Positions 9,844 through 18,026 of a DNA stretch of 64,000 nt are shown here, piece by piece (positions within the stretch are counted from its first letter, which is position 1; each line of letters begins with the position of its first letter). Below the pieces are notes generated by a model that did no database searches, was not told the origin of the DNA, and saw only the letters and a list, made by a program, of their open reading frames with translations. The stretch spans positions 186,001 through 250,000 of the forward strand of contig NZ_VLLE01000006.1 of NCBI RefSeq assembly GCF_007830055.1, given 5' to 3'. The position numbers and the translations under genes are program-made. The stretch is from Lacibacter cauensis (GTDB lineage Bacteria > Bacteroidota > Bacteroidia > Chitinophagales > Chitinophagaceae).

Positions 9844-10329
9844 ATGAAAACCTTTTTCCTAATGGTGGCATGTGTCTTTACAAGCCATCTCCTCCAGGCA
9901 CAAGACATCCGGCAACGCAGTTGCACCAATCAATCCATTTCACAACAGGTAGATAGTTTAAAAAAATCGTTTGAGCAAAGTGGTTTTATGGTTTTGAAAG
10001 AAGCCAGCATGACCATGGAAAGCGAATTTGAAATGCCTGTAATTGTTCCCATGACGCAGGGTGCATGGTATCACATTGTGTTTATTGGCGACCCGGGCAG
10101 CAAGATCACCGAAGTGCGCATGTACGATTACGATGAGAAGCAGGTATACTATAAAAAATTAAAACCCGAACTGGATGGCAACATCATCAGCTATGCTTAT
10201 ATGCCAAAGTTCAGCGAATGGCATATGATTAAGCCTGTTCAGGTTAATAAAAAGAATAAAGAGTGCTGTGGTTATATTCTCTTGTTGAAGAAAGTAAAAG
10301 GCACCAACGAAGGAATGCCCACACGCTAA
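9844..10329 (+). CDS. Hypothetical exported protein, 161 aa
   Basis: I chose the ATG at 9844 because it starts a clean signal peptide (MKTFFLMVACVFTSHLLQAQ); an upstream in-frame ATG at 9739 would bury it. After cleavage the mature part is ~140 residues with a beta-rich 'GAWYHIVFIGDPGSKITEVRMYDYDEKQVYYKK' type region (beginning near residue 70). No family recognised; comparable small periplasmic proteins are common in Chitinophagaceae. Confidence 0.7.
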   Translation: MKTFFLMVACVFTSHLLQAQDIRQRSCTNQSISQQVDSLKKSFEQSGFMVLKEASMTMESEFEMPVIVPMTQGAWYHIVFIGDPGSKITEVRMYDYDEKQVYYKKLKPELDGNIISYAYMPKFSEWHMIKPVQVNKKNKECCGYILLLKKVKGTNEGMPTR

Positions 10330-10360
10330 ATCTTGTTTTGGTTTTATCAGGTAATAACAG

Positions 10361-10391
10361 TCCCGTACACGCAAGTGACGGGGCTTTTTTT
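10361..10391 (+). terminator. Rho-independent terminator
   Basis: CCCGT-(bulge)-CAC / GTG-ACGGG stem capped by a GCAA tetraloop, followed by seven T. It ends the + strand unit finishing at 10329. Confidence 0.85.
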
Positions 10392-10403
10392 ACGCCCGAG
10401 TCA

Positions 10404-10420
10404 GGCCGCTCAAAGCGGCC
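10404..10420. repeat. Short GC-rich palindrome
   Basis: GGCCGCT-CAA-AGCGGCC, just after the terminator at 10361-10391. Possibly a second stop element or a REP remnant. Confidence 0.5.
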
Positions 10421-10454
10421 CGACGATAAAAGTAATGAAAGCTACTCCAAATGA

Positions 10455-10485
10455 GAAGAGCCACGCAAAACGTGGCTCTTCTTTT
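10455..10485. terminator. Bidirectional terminator between convergent genes
   Basis: GAAGAGCCACG / CGTGGCTCTTC, 11-bp stem with a CAAAA loop. T-rich on the + side; it also lies 19 nt beyond the metZ stop on the minus strand, so it can serve both directions. Confidence 0.8.
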
Positions 10486-10503
10486 ATTATTTATACTATT
10501 CTA

Positions 10504-11679
10504 TCAGCATTTTTCCAATGCCTGTTCGATGTCTGCAATAATATCATCAATATGCTCCAACCCAACAGAAATACGCACCAGTCCATCGGTAATACCTACT
10601 GCTTTCTTTTCATCGACCGATAATTTCGAGTGGGTAGTAGATGCCGGATGCGATGCAATGGTTCTGCTGTCGCCCAGGTTATTCGTCATCGATAACATTT
10701 CCAATGCATTTAAAAACTTACGGCCGCTTTCAATACCGCCTTTCAATTCAAACGTTACAATACCTCCACCATTACTCATTTGCTTCCTTGCAATTGCATA
10801 TTGCGGATGCGAGGGCAGGAACGGATATTTAACTGAATTAAGTTTGGGATTACCTTCTAAACGTTTTGCAAGCTTCAGTGCATTGTCTGCATGTTTATCC
10901 ATGCGCAAGTAAAGTGTTTCTAAACTCTTGGTTAACACCCAGGCGTTAAACGGACTAAGCGAAGGACCGGTATTGCGTACAAATAAATACATTTCGTGCA
11001 CCAGTTCTTTACGGCCTACTACTACTCCACCCAGCACTCTTCCTTGTCCATCGATAAACTTGGTTGCAGAATGCAACACCAGATCAGCACCGAATTTGAT
11101 CGGCTGTTGCACAGCAGGTGTTGCAAAGCAATTATCTACCACAAAAAGAATGTTGTGCTTTTTACAAATAGCTGCAACATATTCCAGGTCGATGATATCT
11201 AAACCGGGGTTTGAAGGCGTTTCCACATACAACAGTTTTGTATTGGGTTTAATCAACGCTTCAATGGTTTCCGGCGCATTCATATCGAAGTAGCTCGATT
11301 CGAAACCCCACTTGGGCAAATACTTTGTAAGAATAGTATGTGTTGAACCAAATACAGCTGATGCAGAAATGATATGATCGCCTTTGCTGAGAAAGGTCAT
11401 GAACGTAGAAAACACCGCAGCCATACCCGTACCTGTTGCAATCCCATCTTCTGCTCCTTCCAATGCTGCTATCTTACCAATGAACTCATCAACCGTTGGG
11501 TTGGAAAAACGGGAGTAGATGTTTACATCCAGGCTGTCATCAGAAAACGCAGCAGCCATATTCTCTGCACTGTCGTACACAAAACTGCTGGTTAAAAATA
11601 AAGGCGTACTGTGTTCCTTCTCGTTGGTACGCTTCATCTGCAATCGGATGGCATCTGTTTCCGGCTTGTACTTACTCAT
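10504..11679 (-). CDS. metZ: O-succinylhomoserine sulfhydrylase / cystathionine synthase-type PLP enzyme (MetZ-like)
   Basis: 391 residues of the Cys/Met-metabolism PLP family (fold type I). The PLP lysine lies in HSATKFIDGQGRVLGG, the signature I associate with MetZ rather than MetB or MetY; NIYSRFSNPTVDEF and VETPSNPGLDI are also family motifs. It would make homocysteine from O-succinyl- (or acetyl-) homoserine and sulfide. Its start lies 92 nt from the sterol desaturase stop. No copy of the sulfur operator was found upstream. A second sulfhydrylase (metY) lies at 30188-31510, so the two may differ in acyl donor or regulation. Confidence 0.85.
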   Translation of the reverse strand: MSKYKPETDAIRLQMKRTNEKEHSTPLFLTSSFVYDSAENMAAAFSDDSLDVNIYSRFSNPTVDEFIGKIAALEGAEDGIATGTGMAAVFSTFMTFLSKGDHIISASAVFGSTHTILTKYLPKWGFESSYFDMNAPETIEALIKPNTKLLYVETPSNPGLDIIDLEYVAAICKKHNILFVVDNCFATPAVQQPIKFGADLVLHSATKFIDGQGRVLGGVVVGRKELVHEMYLFVRNTGPSLSPFNAWVLTKSLETLYLRMDKHADNALKLAKRLEGNPKLNSVKYPFLPSHPQYAIARKQMSNGGGIVTFELKGGIESGRKFLNALEMLSMTNNLGDSRTIASHPASTTHSKLSVDEKKAVGITDGLVRISVGLEHIDDIIADIEQALEKC

Positions 11680-11771
11680 AATGATTGTGTGGCTAAATGA
11701 GCTGCGAAGGTAAGACCTAAAGCTGTTTCAACCCCAAGCCAATCGATGCTTTTAGCGGTATTATATTGCCG

Positions 11772-12995
11772 TTACGAACGAATGGAAGTATAGAGATAAC
11801 CATTGTATCGTTGGCCGATTGTTTTGTAAAAAAGCAGCAGCACTGTGAGCAATAATAAAATGAGGATGCTGATGCTGTAAGATGGGTAGCAGAAATAAAT
11901 AAAAATTCCCGCCAGGCCTATACGGGCATATTCAAGAAAAACGATCCACCGGCGTTGCTCCAGCATAGCGCCTGTTGTAATTACACTTAAAATAATAAAC
12001 AAAGCAGCGGTGACTAATTGTAAAAGCTGTAGGTAGTGTTCAAAAAGAATAACAGCAAAAAGCAACAGTAAGGAAATAATTGTTTGCCACTTGATATAAT
12101 TACGTACTGCTTTTGTTTGCGACAGTTCGTATTCCTTACGTGAGAATTTTCTTTCCAGACCGGATCGGATTCGAGCATCAATATCATCGGGTTTTCCAAA
12201 AATACTCCGCCACTTTCCTTTTATAGTTGCAGCACGTTTAAACGATACCAGTATTTCCAGTATGAAATGAAAATGCTGCCATAAAAAACTATGGCTGTTC
12301 AATGGTTTGGTTAATCCGTATGTTGGCTGCTCTTCTTCTTTTGCAAAAGTGCCAAAGAGTTTATCCCAAATGATGAGTACATCACCATAATTTTTATCGA
12401 GGTACTGCGGATTAGAGCTGTGATGCACCCGGTGATGTGAGGGTGTTACAAACAAATATTCGAGCCAGCCCAATTTACCTACCAGCTGTGTATGAGTGAA
12501 GAATGGATACGCACCATGAATTAACAGCAGCGTTGTAATCATCTGCGGCGGAAAGCCCAGCAAAGGTAAAAATGCCCAGAACAAACTACGGGCAGCTGAT
12601 TGCAATACGGTTATGCGTGCTGCCACCGTATAATTAAAATCATCACTTTGATGATGGACTACATGCAAACTCCAAAACAGGTTTACCTCATGCCCAAACC
12701 GGTGATACCAATACCACAACAAATCGGTAAACAGAAACAAGGCGATCCACGTAAACCAGTTCGGCTTTATATCAAACAAAGCAAAATTCGTATGTATCCA
12801 GGCAAAGAAATAATAAAACAGACCTGTTGTAAATAAATCGCTCAGCCGTTCGGCAATACCAACGTTTACATTGGCAACAGCTTCATCGAAGGTAAATAAC
12901 TGCTGCTGATTTCTTTTTACAGCTACCGCATACTCCAGCAACATAAACCCTGTAAACAATGGAACAGCCAACGCAAGGTAATTCAACTGCATCAT
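11772..12995 (-). CDS. Sterol desaturase / fatty acid hydroxylase family membrane protein
   Basis: 407 residues. N-terminal membrane segments are followed by the three-part di-iron histidine motif: HRFGHEVNLFWSLHVVHH, FTHTQL and TPSHHRVHHSSNP. This is the FA_hydroxylase (ERG3-type) signature of membrane di-iron oxygenases. The C-terminal ~130 residues contain further hydrophobic segments. Length and layout resemble the alkylglycerol-monooxygenase-like bacterial subgroup. Substrate unknown. It is 7 nt from the preceding small exported protein gene and probably in its transcript. Confidence 0.88.
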   Translation of the reverse strand: MMQLNYLALAVPLFTGFMLLEYAVAVKRNQQQLFTFDEAVANVNVGIAERLSDLFTTGLFYYFFAWIHTNFALFDIKPNWFTWIALFLFTDLLWYWYHRFGHEVNLFWSLHVVHHQSDDFNYTVAARITVLQSAARSLFWAFLPLLGFPPQMITTLLLIHGAYPFFTHTQLVGKLGWLEYLFVTPSHHRVHHSSNPQYLDKNYGDVLIIWDKLFGTFAKEEEQPTYGLTKPLNSHSFLWQHFHFILEILVSFKRAATIKGKWRSIFGKPDDIDARIRSGLERKFSRKEYELSQTKAVRNYIKWQTIISLLLLFAVILFEHYLQLLQLVTAALFIILSVITTGAMLEQRRWIVFLEYARIGLAGIFIYFCYPSYSISILILLLLTVLLLFYKTIGQRYNGYLYTSIRS

Positions 12996-13002
12996 TCAAA
13001 CA

Positions 13003-13326
13003 TTAATTAAGTGGCGTTAATGTTACTTTTAAGAGATCGGTTTCGCTTGCGACCCTAACCTTCACCGGTTTATACAACTTATGTTCAACGGTTACGGTAA
13101 GCGGAAACAGATTCCATGTTTTAAAATAAAAATCACCTTTTGCAGAACTAAACACTTCTTCTTCGCCCCGGATAATAAACACATGCGCTCCCCGTACAGG
13201 CTTTCCTGTTTCACTATCGATTACCTGGCCTTTTACAACCGCCGGTAAAAAATTCACTATTTCTGCAGAGGAAAAAATCATAAAAAAGAAGGTAAACAGT
13301 GTAAGTGTTACAAATCTGATTTTCAT
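13003..13326 (-). CDS. Small exported protein with a carboxypeptidase-regulatory-like beta domain
   Basis: 107 residues. A hydrophobic N-terminus (residues 1-22) acts as signal peptide; the rest reads VVKGQVIDSETGKPVRGAHVFI ... AKGDFYFKT, the CarboxypepD_reg-like (transthyretin-like) fold usually found at the start of TonB receptors, here alone. Function unknown. Lies between the aldo/keto reductase (10 nt) and sterol desaturase (7 nt), so all three are likely one operon. Confidence 0.8.
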   Translation of the reverse strand: MKIRFVTLTLFTFFFMIFSSAEIVNFLPAVVKGQVIDSETGKPVRGAHVFIIRGEEEVFSSAKGDFYFKTWNLFPLTVTVEHKLYKPVKVRVASETDLLKVTLTPLN

Positions 13327-13336
13327 AAAAAGCTAT

Positions 13337-14221
13337 TTATTCTTTTGAAGCAGCATACAGTTCATACCAATCCTGATGATCGAGATCAATTTCAAATGCT
13401 TTGGCAATATTGCGTATGCGTTGTTCATTACTTGATCCAATAAGAGGCAATGCGCCCAGTTTTGTAAGCCATGCAATCGCAACCGATTCAAAATGCACGT
13501 TGTATTTCTGTGCAAGTTCCTCCAGCTTTGCCCTTACACGCAACGGCACACGCTCTGTACTTTCGGCAATTCTTCCTTCGGCTAATGGTGCAGTAGCTAA
13601 TGGACGAATGTATTTCTGCTTAATGTAGTCGATCTGTCCGTTATCAAATGCTGTCGTATTAAGCAGGTTCAACTCAATATGATTCGTAACAATTGGCACA
13701 TGTAAATAAGAACTGAGCAGTTGATGCTGAAACACAGAAAAATTTACAACACCAATATTCTTGATCTTTCCACTATCTTTTAAACGGCGCAATGTTAGAG
13801 CAGTTTCTTCCAGATCGGATAAAGGATCAAGGCCGTTTAGTAAAAACACATCGAGATAATCAGTCTGCAGATCCTTTAGGGACTGCTCAACACTCGCAAG
13901 AATATGTTTGCTTGAAGTATTATAATGTGCTACACGTATTTCCGGCTTTGTCGGGTGTGGCACATTGTATCCACATTTACTGAAGAGAACAATATCTTCT
14001 CTTTTTATAGATGATGATTTAATTACATGGCCAAATACAGTTTCTGCCTGGTAACCGCCATACACATCTGCATGATCGAATGTATTAATGCCCAGCTCAA
14101 GGCTTAACTGCACAATACGTTCTACATTTTTTACTGTTACCTCTTCTTCTTTCCAACGATAAAAACCGTAAATAGCCGGTGAAACTTTCGGGCCTGAATC
14201 GCTTAAATAAATCTTATTCAT
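13337..14221 (-). CDS. Aldo/keto reductase (YdhF-like)
   Basis: 294 residues. FDHADVYGGYQAE gives the Asp and Tyr of the catalytic tetrad, LFSKCG the Lys; the TIM-barrel NADPH site near IGSSNEQRIRNIA is present. The similarity is to the YdhF-type monomeric reductases. The start codon overlaps the stop of the upstream DUF2490 gene (ATGA), implying translational coupling. Confidence 0.88.
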   Translation of the reverse strand: MNKIYLSDSGPKVSPAIYGFYRWKEEEVTVKNVERIVQLSLELGINTFDHADVYGGYQAETVFGHVIKSSSIKREDIVLFSKCGYNVPHPTKPEIRVAHYNTSSKHILASVEQSLKDLQTDYLDVFLLNGLDPLSDLEETALTLRRLKDSGKIKNIGVVNFSVFQHQLLSSYLHVPIVTNHIELNLLNTTAFDNGQIDYIKQKYIRPLATAPLAEGRIAESTERVPLRVRAKLEELAQKYNVHFESVAIAWLTKLGALPLIGSSNEQRIRNIAKAFEIDLDHQDWYELYAASKE

Positions 14222-14979
14222 GATTTCGTTGTTTTCTTTCTTAAATCGAGTTGATGAAAATAAAATACCCTTGCGACGTGTAGATTTCGGTATTTATTAC
14301 CTGCCGCCTGTTGCTGATATAAATTCATATAACCAAACTGCAGATTGTCGTGGGTATTAATGTGATAATGAAAGCCCGCAAAAAACCGATTCTGATCGTA
14401 AACATTATACGTAATTTCTCTGCCTGCATTTATAAATAGTTCATTTGACAGTACAAACGAAAAACTTCCTGGCTTAAAAGGTATTTTTCGGTTTAATGCA
14501 AATTGCGACAGAATATTATAACGTAACCGGAAGTTGAAATTATACCCATCTGCCAATGCATCATCATTTAATATTTTTCGCCGAAAGCGTTCTTCCAGCC
14601 GAATCCACTGCATAAGTTTAATACGTGGATACTTCGAATGAAATTGTAACTGCTGCCATGGTCGATGTTCCGGCTGAGAAATATTTTTATGATTATCTGC
14701 CGGGAAATGATTGATATAAGCATAACCGGCTGTAAGCTTTAAATCATTCGATAAATAATAGGTGATGCCCGGCCTCACTACAATCTGCGAAAGATTGTTG
14801 AAAAAATTTTCTTTTGTTCGTATGTGTACATCAGCCCATATACCCCACTTGTTATTAAATCTTGTTTGATTGAAATAACCTGTCCAAAACTGCTCTTCTT
14901 CTGCAATTATTTTCTGTTGCGCATTTCCATACTGCGCTGCAAAAAAAGTAACAACGGTAAAAGCAAGTATCTGTTTCAT
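14218..14979 (-). CDS. DUF2490 outer-membrane beta-barrel-like protein
   Basis: 253 residues from the ATG at 14979, which starts a signal peptide (MKQILAFTVVTFFAAQYGNAQ). The frame is open upstream to 15042 but that extension is translated tRNA-Cys and must be ignored. The mature part (FWTGYFNQTRFNNKWGIWADVHIRT..., alternating strands, RPGITYYL, RLRYNI, end RVFYF) is a DUF2490 barrel. A second DUF2490 protein lies at 19501-20187; both are attached to the sulfur region. The start is only 15 nt from the tRNA. Confidence 0.85.
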   Translation of the reverse strand: MKQILAFTVVTFFAAQYGNAQQKIIAEEEQFWTGYFNQTRFNNKWGIWADVHIRTKENFFNNLSQIVVRPGITYYLSNDLKLTAGYAYINHFPADNHKNISQPEHRPWQQLQFHSKYPRIKLMQWIRLEERFRRKILNDDALADGYNFNFRLRYNILSQFALNRKIPFKPGSFSFVLSNELFINAGREITYNVYDQNRFFAGFHYHINTHDNLQFGYMNLYQQQAAGNKYRNLHVARVFYFHQLDLRKKTTKS

Positions 14980-14993
14980 TTTTATTTGTATTG

Positions 14994-15064
14994 ACGCTGC
15001 AGTCGGATTCGAACCGACGTAAAAAGTTTTGCAGACTTTCACCTCACCACTCGGCCATACAGCT
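14994..15064 (-). tRNA. tRNA-Cys (GCA)
   Basis: Reading the minus strand: D-stem GCC/GGT, anticodon stem AAAGT/ACTTT with loop CTGCAAA (anticodon GCA), T arm GTCGG-TTCGAAT-CCGAC, acceptor 3' strand TGCAGCG and discriminator T, as expected for tRNA-Cys (U73). Acceptor pairs 2-7 form (one G-U), but position 1:72 is A-G, a mismatch. The CCA end is not encoded. It lies 75 nt after the TonB receptor stop and 15 nt before a DUF2490 gene; a hairpin plus T-run is directly before its 5' end. Confidence 0.85.
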
Positions 15065-15065
15065 G

Positions 15066-15095
15066 TTTTAAAAGCATCCCGAAGAATCGGGACGC
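15066..15095 (-). terminator. Hairpin/terminator between TonB receptor and tRNA-Cys
   Basis: GCATCCCGA-AGAA-TCGGGACGC, 8 pairs with one mismatch, followed on the minus strand by TTTT. It ends 9 nt or less before the tRNA, so it could be a receptor terminator or a processing hairpin. Confidence 0.7.
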
Positions 15096-15138
15096 TGCTT
15101 TGTTACGATTGCTTATTGCTTAGGAAAAACTGAACTTT

Positions 15139-17721
15139 TTAAAATGAGTAACGTAATGTAATGCCGTATGTCACCTGATCGCCAAGTACAGCAGCGTAAT
15201 GACCTGCATTACCACCTGCCGGCAACAGTTGCTCATAGTAGTTTTTATTAAAAATATTTCTACCCCAGACAAAAGCAGAGAAGCCATTGTTTGTTGCACG
15301 GAAACCAACCCGACCGTTCACCAACGTATATCCATCAATATTGAGGTAAGCCGATGGAGACGGGCTCGATGAAAACGATGAGCGATAAAAACTTTCCAAT
15401 GCAATAAAGAATTTTGCAGGCTTATCTAAAAATGTAGTTGGATTTGTAAACTCTCCACCCAATGAACCCGACCACTTTGAAATACCGGGCAGTACACCAC
15501 CGGAAATATCTTTAAACGCTTTTTGCACACCATTTTCAGTTAATCCTGTTTCTTCAAGTGGAAGAGGTGCATTCGTAAACTTTACATACTTCGCATCAGT
15601 ATACGTTATCGCACCATAGAATAAGAAATGACTGTTTACTTTATAGTTTGCATCTGCTTCAAAACCCTTTACATTCACTTCCTCTGCATTAGCAATATAA
15701 CCACGGTTAACACCTAACTCTGCAGACTGTACATTCGTTTGATAATTTTTAATATTCGTATTATGGAAAATCAGGTTGAAAATAAAATTTTCAGCAGGGT
15801 TGGTTTTAACACCCAACTCTATATGCTTTACATCTTCCGGCTTAATCACCGCAAGGTTGGTAGCAGCCGCACCATTTACAGTTGGTAAACCGGCTACGTT
15901 TACACCCACCGGCTTAAAGCTGGTTGAGTAAGTTGCAAATGCATTAATAAACTTGTTGGCCCTGTAAGAAATTGTAAGTTGATAAGTAAGATTATTTTCT
16001 TCCGCATTGGCTACATACGACTGGCTGGTGTAAACACCATTTTTAAATCCTTGCAACGTTGTTTTCTGAGCGGTTGTACCATTATAAGTGGCCGTGTCTA
16101 AACCACCTGATGCAACACGGTTATAAACAACATCTTTCTTATCGTAATTATAACGCAAGCCTGGTAAAATGTGAAGCCCCTCTGCAACTTCCCAATCAAT
16201 ATTTGTGAATACAGCCGCACTTTTCGATTTTATCGAAGCCTTTGTATTAATTCCAAATCCTTCAAATAAACCGGGTGTTTGCCAGAGCGCACTTGTGGAG
16301 CTTTGCGAAAAACGCCATTGTGCCGAACCGGATTCTTCTGTACCGTTAATCTTCACTTCCTGATCGATATAGAACAAACCAATAACACCACTCAGACGTG
16401 AAGAGATTTGGCCGGCATAACGAACTTCCTGCGACCAGTTTTGATGCTTCGCCGGATTTTGCGATTTTGCCAAAGCCTGTAACCCTGTAAAGTCTCTGTC
16501 GTTTGAAGGATCCCAATTCCAATAGCGCCATGCGGTTGTTGAAGTAAGCGTTCCGGGACCTATTTTACGTTCGATATTTAACGAAACACCTCCTAAATCA
16601 TTACCGGAATTCCAGGGAACATCATGATCAATTTTACGATCAAATGCATTACGGCTTGGCAACTGATAATTTAAGGCTTTGATGATTGAATCGAACTGAC
16701 GGTAACCGGGGCGTTTGGTTTGTACCACACCTGCTACTACTTGTGCATAACCATCCGGACGTTGACGGGATAAATCTGCAGCAAGTATCATGGATGTATT
16801 GGTTGATGGCTTGAACAATAACTGACCACGGAAGCCAAGGTTATTAATATCGTTGGTGTATTTTCCTGTACGTACATTTTCAATTAATCCATTACGTTGT
16901 GTACCGGAAAACGAAAGACGTCCTGCAATTTTTTTGGTAAGAGCACCCGTTATTGAACTCTTCGCCTGTATGTAACCATAGTTACCATAACTCACTTCAA
17001 AATTTGCACCAGGATTAAAACTGGGTTTGCGTGTAGTAATGTTGAATGCACCGGAAGTTGTATTCTTTCCAAACAATGTTCCTTGCGGGCCACGTAATAC
17101 TTCTATCTGTTCAATGTCAATAAAATCAAGTGTAGCTGCAGCAGGTCGTGCATAATACACGCCGTCAACATAAAAACCTACGCCTGGGTCAAGACCATCA
17201 TTTGTAAGACCGAACGGAGAACCTAACCCACGGATATTAATACCTGTATTACGAGGATTGGATGTATACAGCTGTACGCTTGGTATAAGTTCCTTTAAAC
17301 GGTTTACATTAAAAGCGCCGGCATTGTCAACCTGCGAACCACCAATTACAGAAATAGCAATAGGCACATTCTGTGCAGTTTCAATTCTGCGTCGTGAAGT
17401 AATCACTACTTCCGATAACTGACTATTTTCAATCAACAGAATATTCAATACACTGTCTTTTAATTCTGCTATTACCACTTCACTTGGTGAGTAGCCGGCA
17501 GAAGTTATTTGTAAGGTAAACGGTAATTGCTTCGGTGCAGGAATTGTAAATTGCCCTTTACCATCCGCCACGGTAAAAACGGTTGAACCAACTATTTTAA
17601 TCGTAGCCGATTCCACAGCTATTCCTTTTCCATCTTTAATAACGCCTTTTAAAACACTTTGACTTCGGACGGTGAGTGTTGCAACAGTGAGCAACAATAC
17701 AAAAAGTAAACTCTTTCTCAT
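15139..17721 (-). CDS. TonB-dependent receptor in the sulfur regulon
   Basis: 860 residues from the ATG at 17721, which gives the cleanest signal peptide (MRKSLLFVLLLTVATLTVRSQ). Residues ~25-105 are a CarboxypepD_reg-like domain (GVIKDGKGIAVESATIKIVG); then a plug domain (QNVPIAISVIGGSQVDNAGA; RGPQGTLFGKNTTSGAFNI) and a 22-strand-type barrel ending in an aromatic residue (TYGITLRYSF). No SusD partner is next to it, so it is of the metal/siderophore/small-molecule type. Its promoter overlaps two copies of the sulfur operator, and a 24-codon leader frame precedes it; a sulfur-containing ligand is a plausible inference, not shown. Confidence 0.9.
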   Translation of the reverse strand: MRKSLLFVLLLTVATLTVRSQSVLKGVIKDGKGIAVESATIKIVGSTVFTVADGKGQFTIPAPKQLPFTLQITSAGYSPSEVVIAELKDSVLNILLIENSQLSEVVITSRRRIETAQNVPIAISVIGGSQVDNAGAFNVNRLKELIPSVQLYTSNPRNTGINIRGLGSPFGLTNDGLDPGVGFYVDGVYYARPAAATLDFIDIEQIEVLRGPQGTLFGKNTTSGAFNITTRKPSFNPGANFEVSYGNYGYIQAKSSITGALTKKIAGRLSFSGTQRNGLIENVRTGKYTNDINNLGFRGQLLFKPSTNTSMILAADLSRQRPDGYAQVVAGVVQTKRPGYRQFDSIIKALNYQLPSRNAFDRKIDHDVPWNSGNDLGGVSLNIERKIGPGTLTSTTAWRYWNWDPSNDRDFTGLQALAKSQNPAKHQNWSQEVRYAGQISSRLSGVIGLFYIDQEVKINGTEESGSAQWRFSQSSTSALWQTPGLFEGFGINTKASIKSKSAAVFTNIDWEVAEGLHILPGLRYNYDKKDVVYNRVASGGLDTATYNGTTAQKTTLQGFKNGVYTSQSYVANAEENNLTYQLTISYRANKFINAFATYSTSFKPVGVNVAGLPTVNGAAATNLAVIKPEDVKHIELGVKTNPAENFIFNLIFHNTNIKNYQTNVQSAELGVNRGYIANAEEVNVKGFEADANYKVNSHFLFYGAITYTDAKYVKFTNAPLPLEETGLTENGVQKAFKDISGGVLPGISKWSGSLGGEFTNPTTFLDKPAKFFIALESFYRSSFSSSPSPSAYLNIDGYTLVNGRVGFRATNNGFSAFVWGRNIFNKNYYEQLLPAGGNAGHYAAVLGDQVTYGITLRYSF

Positions 17722-17791
17722 TTTTTCAATTAGTTTAAACAATAAGTAGTTCGTGCCACACGGTGTAAGCCGGTGCAGCTGTTAAGTAATG

Positions 17792-17866
17792 CTATATGGA
17801 ACAATGGTTAACAGGCAAAGGCACAACATCGGGTAGCCGATGTAAACCGCATGACCAGGTGAGCAT
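17792..17866 (-). CDS. Candidate 24-aa leader peptide of the TonB receptor
   Basis: Minus-strand ATG at 17866 to TAG at 17792. The peptide begins MLTWSCGLHRLP and ends PLPVNHCSI, with two Cys. The start is ~23 nt downstream of the predicted transcription start of a strong promoter (17897-17928) and the stop is 70 nt before the receptor ATG. Codons 8-15 contain a perfect RNA hairpin ACATCGG-CTAC-CCGATGT. No other ORF of this strand explains the 150-nt leader. Not confirmed by homology here; proposed as a cis-acting leader peptide. Confidence 0.5.
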   Translation of the reverse strand: MLTWSCGLHRLPDVVPLPVNHCSI

Positions 17867-17890
17867 TAAAGGGAGTAATTTGTTTCATTT

Positions 17891-17911
17891 ACCCTACAAA
17901 TTTAGTAGAGT
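17891..17911. promoter_or_regulatory. Sulfur operator site A (TonB receptor)
   Basis: ACCCTAC-N7-GTAGAGT. The 7-nt core plus the first base of the arm contains the -7 element TAAATTTG of the receptor promoter on the minus strand, so binding would block initiation. Confidence 0.7.
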
Positions 17912-17928
17912 ATTATATCCCTACCAAA
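17897..17928 (-). promoter_or_regulatory. Bacteroidota-type promoter of the TonB receptor
   Basis: Minus strand TTTG (-33; 17925-17928), 20-nt spacer, TAAATTTG (-7; 17897-17904): an exact match to the TTTG-N19-21-TAnnTTTG consensus. Predicted start of transcription near 17889. Confidence 0.75.
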
Positions 17929-17938
17929 TTAATAGACT
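17918..17938. promoter_or_regulatory. Sulfur operator site B (TonB receptor)
   Basis: TCCCTAC-N7-ATAGACT, a weaker copy 27 bp from site A; it overlaps the -33 TTTG of the receptor promoter. Confidence 0.6.
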
Positions 17939-17971
17939 TTTATTTTCCATTAATGTATTGCATTAAAAGAA

Positions 17972-18007
17972 AAAGGGCGGAAAAACGAGTTCGTTTTTCC
18001 GCCCTTT
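17972..18007 (-). terminator. Terminator of the CysG-N/TSUP fusion gene
   Basis: A 17-bp perfect stem AAAGGGCGGAAAAACGA / its complement with a 2-nt loop, followed by T-rich sequence on the minus strand, 20 nt after the stop codon. Confidence 0.9.
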
Positions 18008-18026
18008 AATTAAGAGTACCGATTAC

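Noticed and set aside
14980-15042. N-terminal extension of the DUF2490 protein
   Set aside because: It is translated from tRNA-Cys bases; the ATG at 14979 gives a proper signal peptide.
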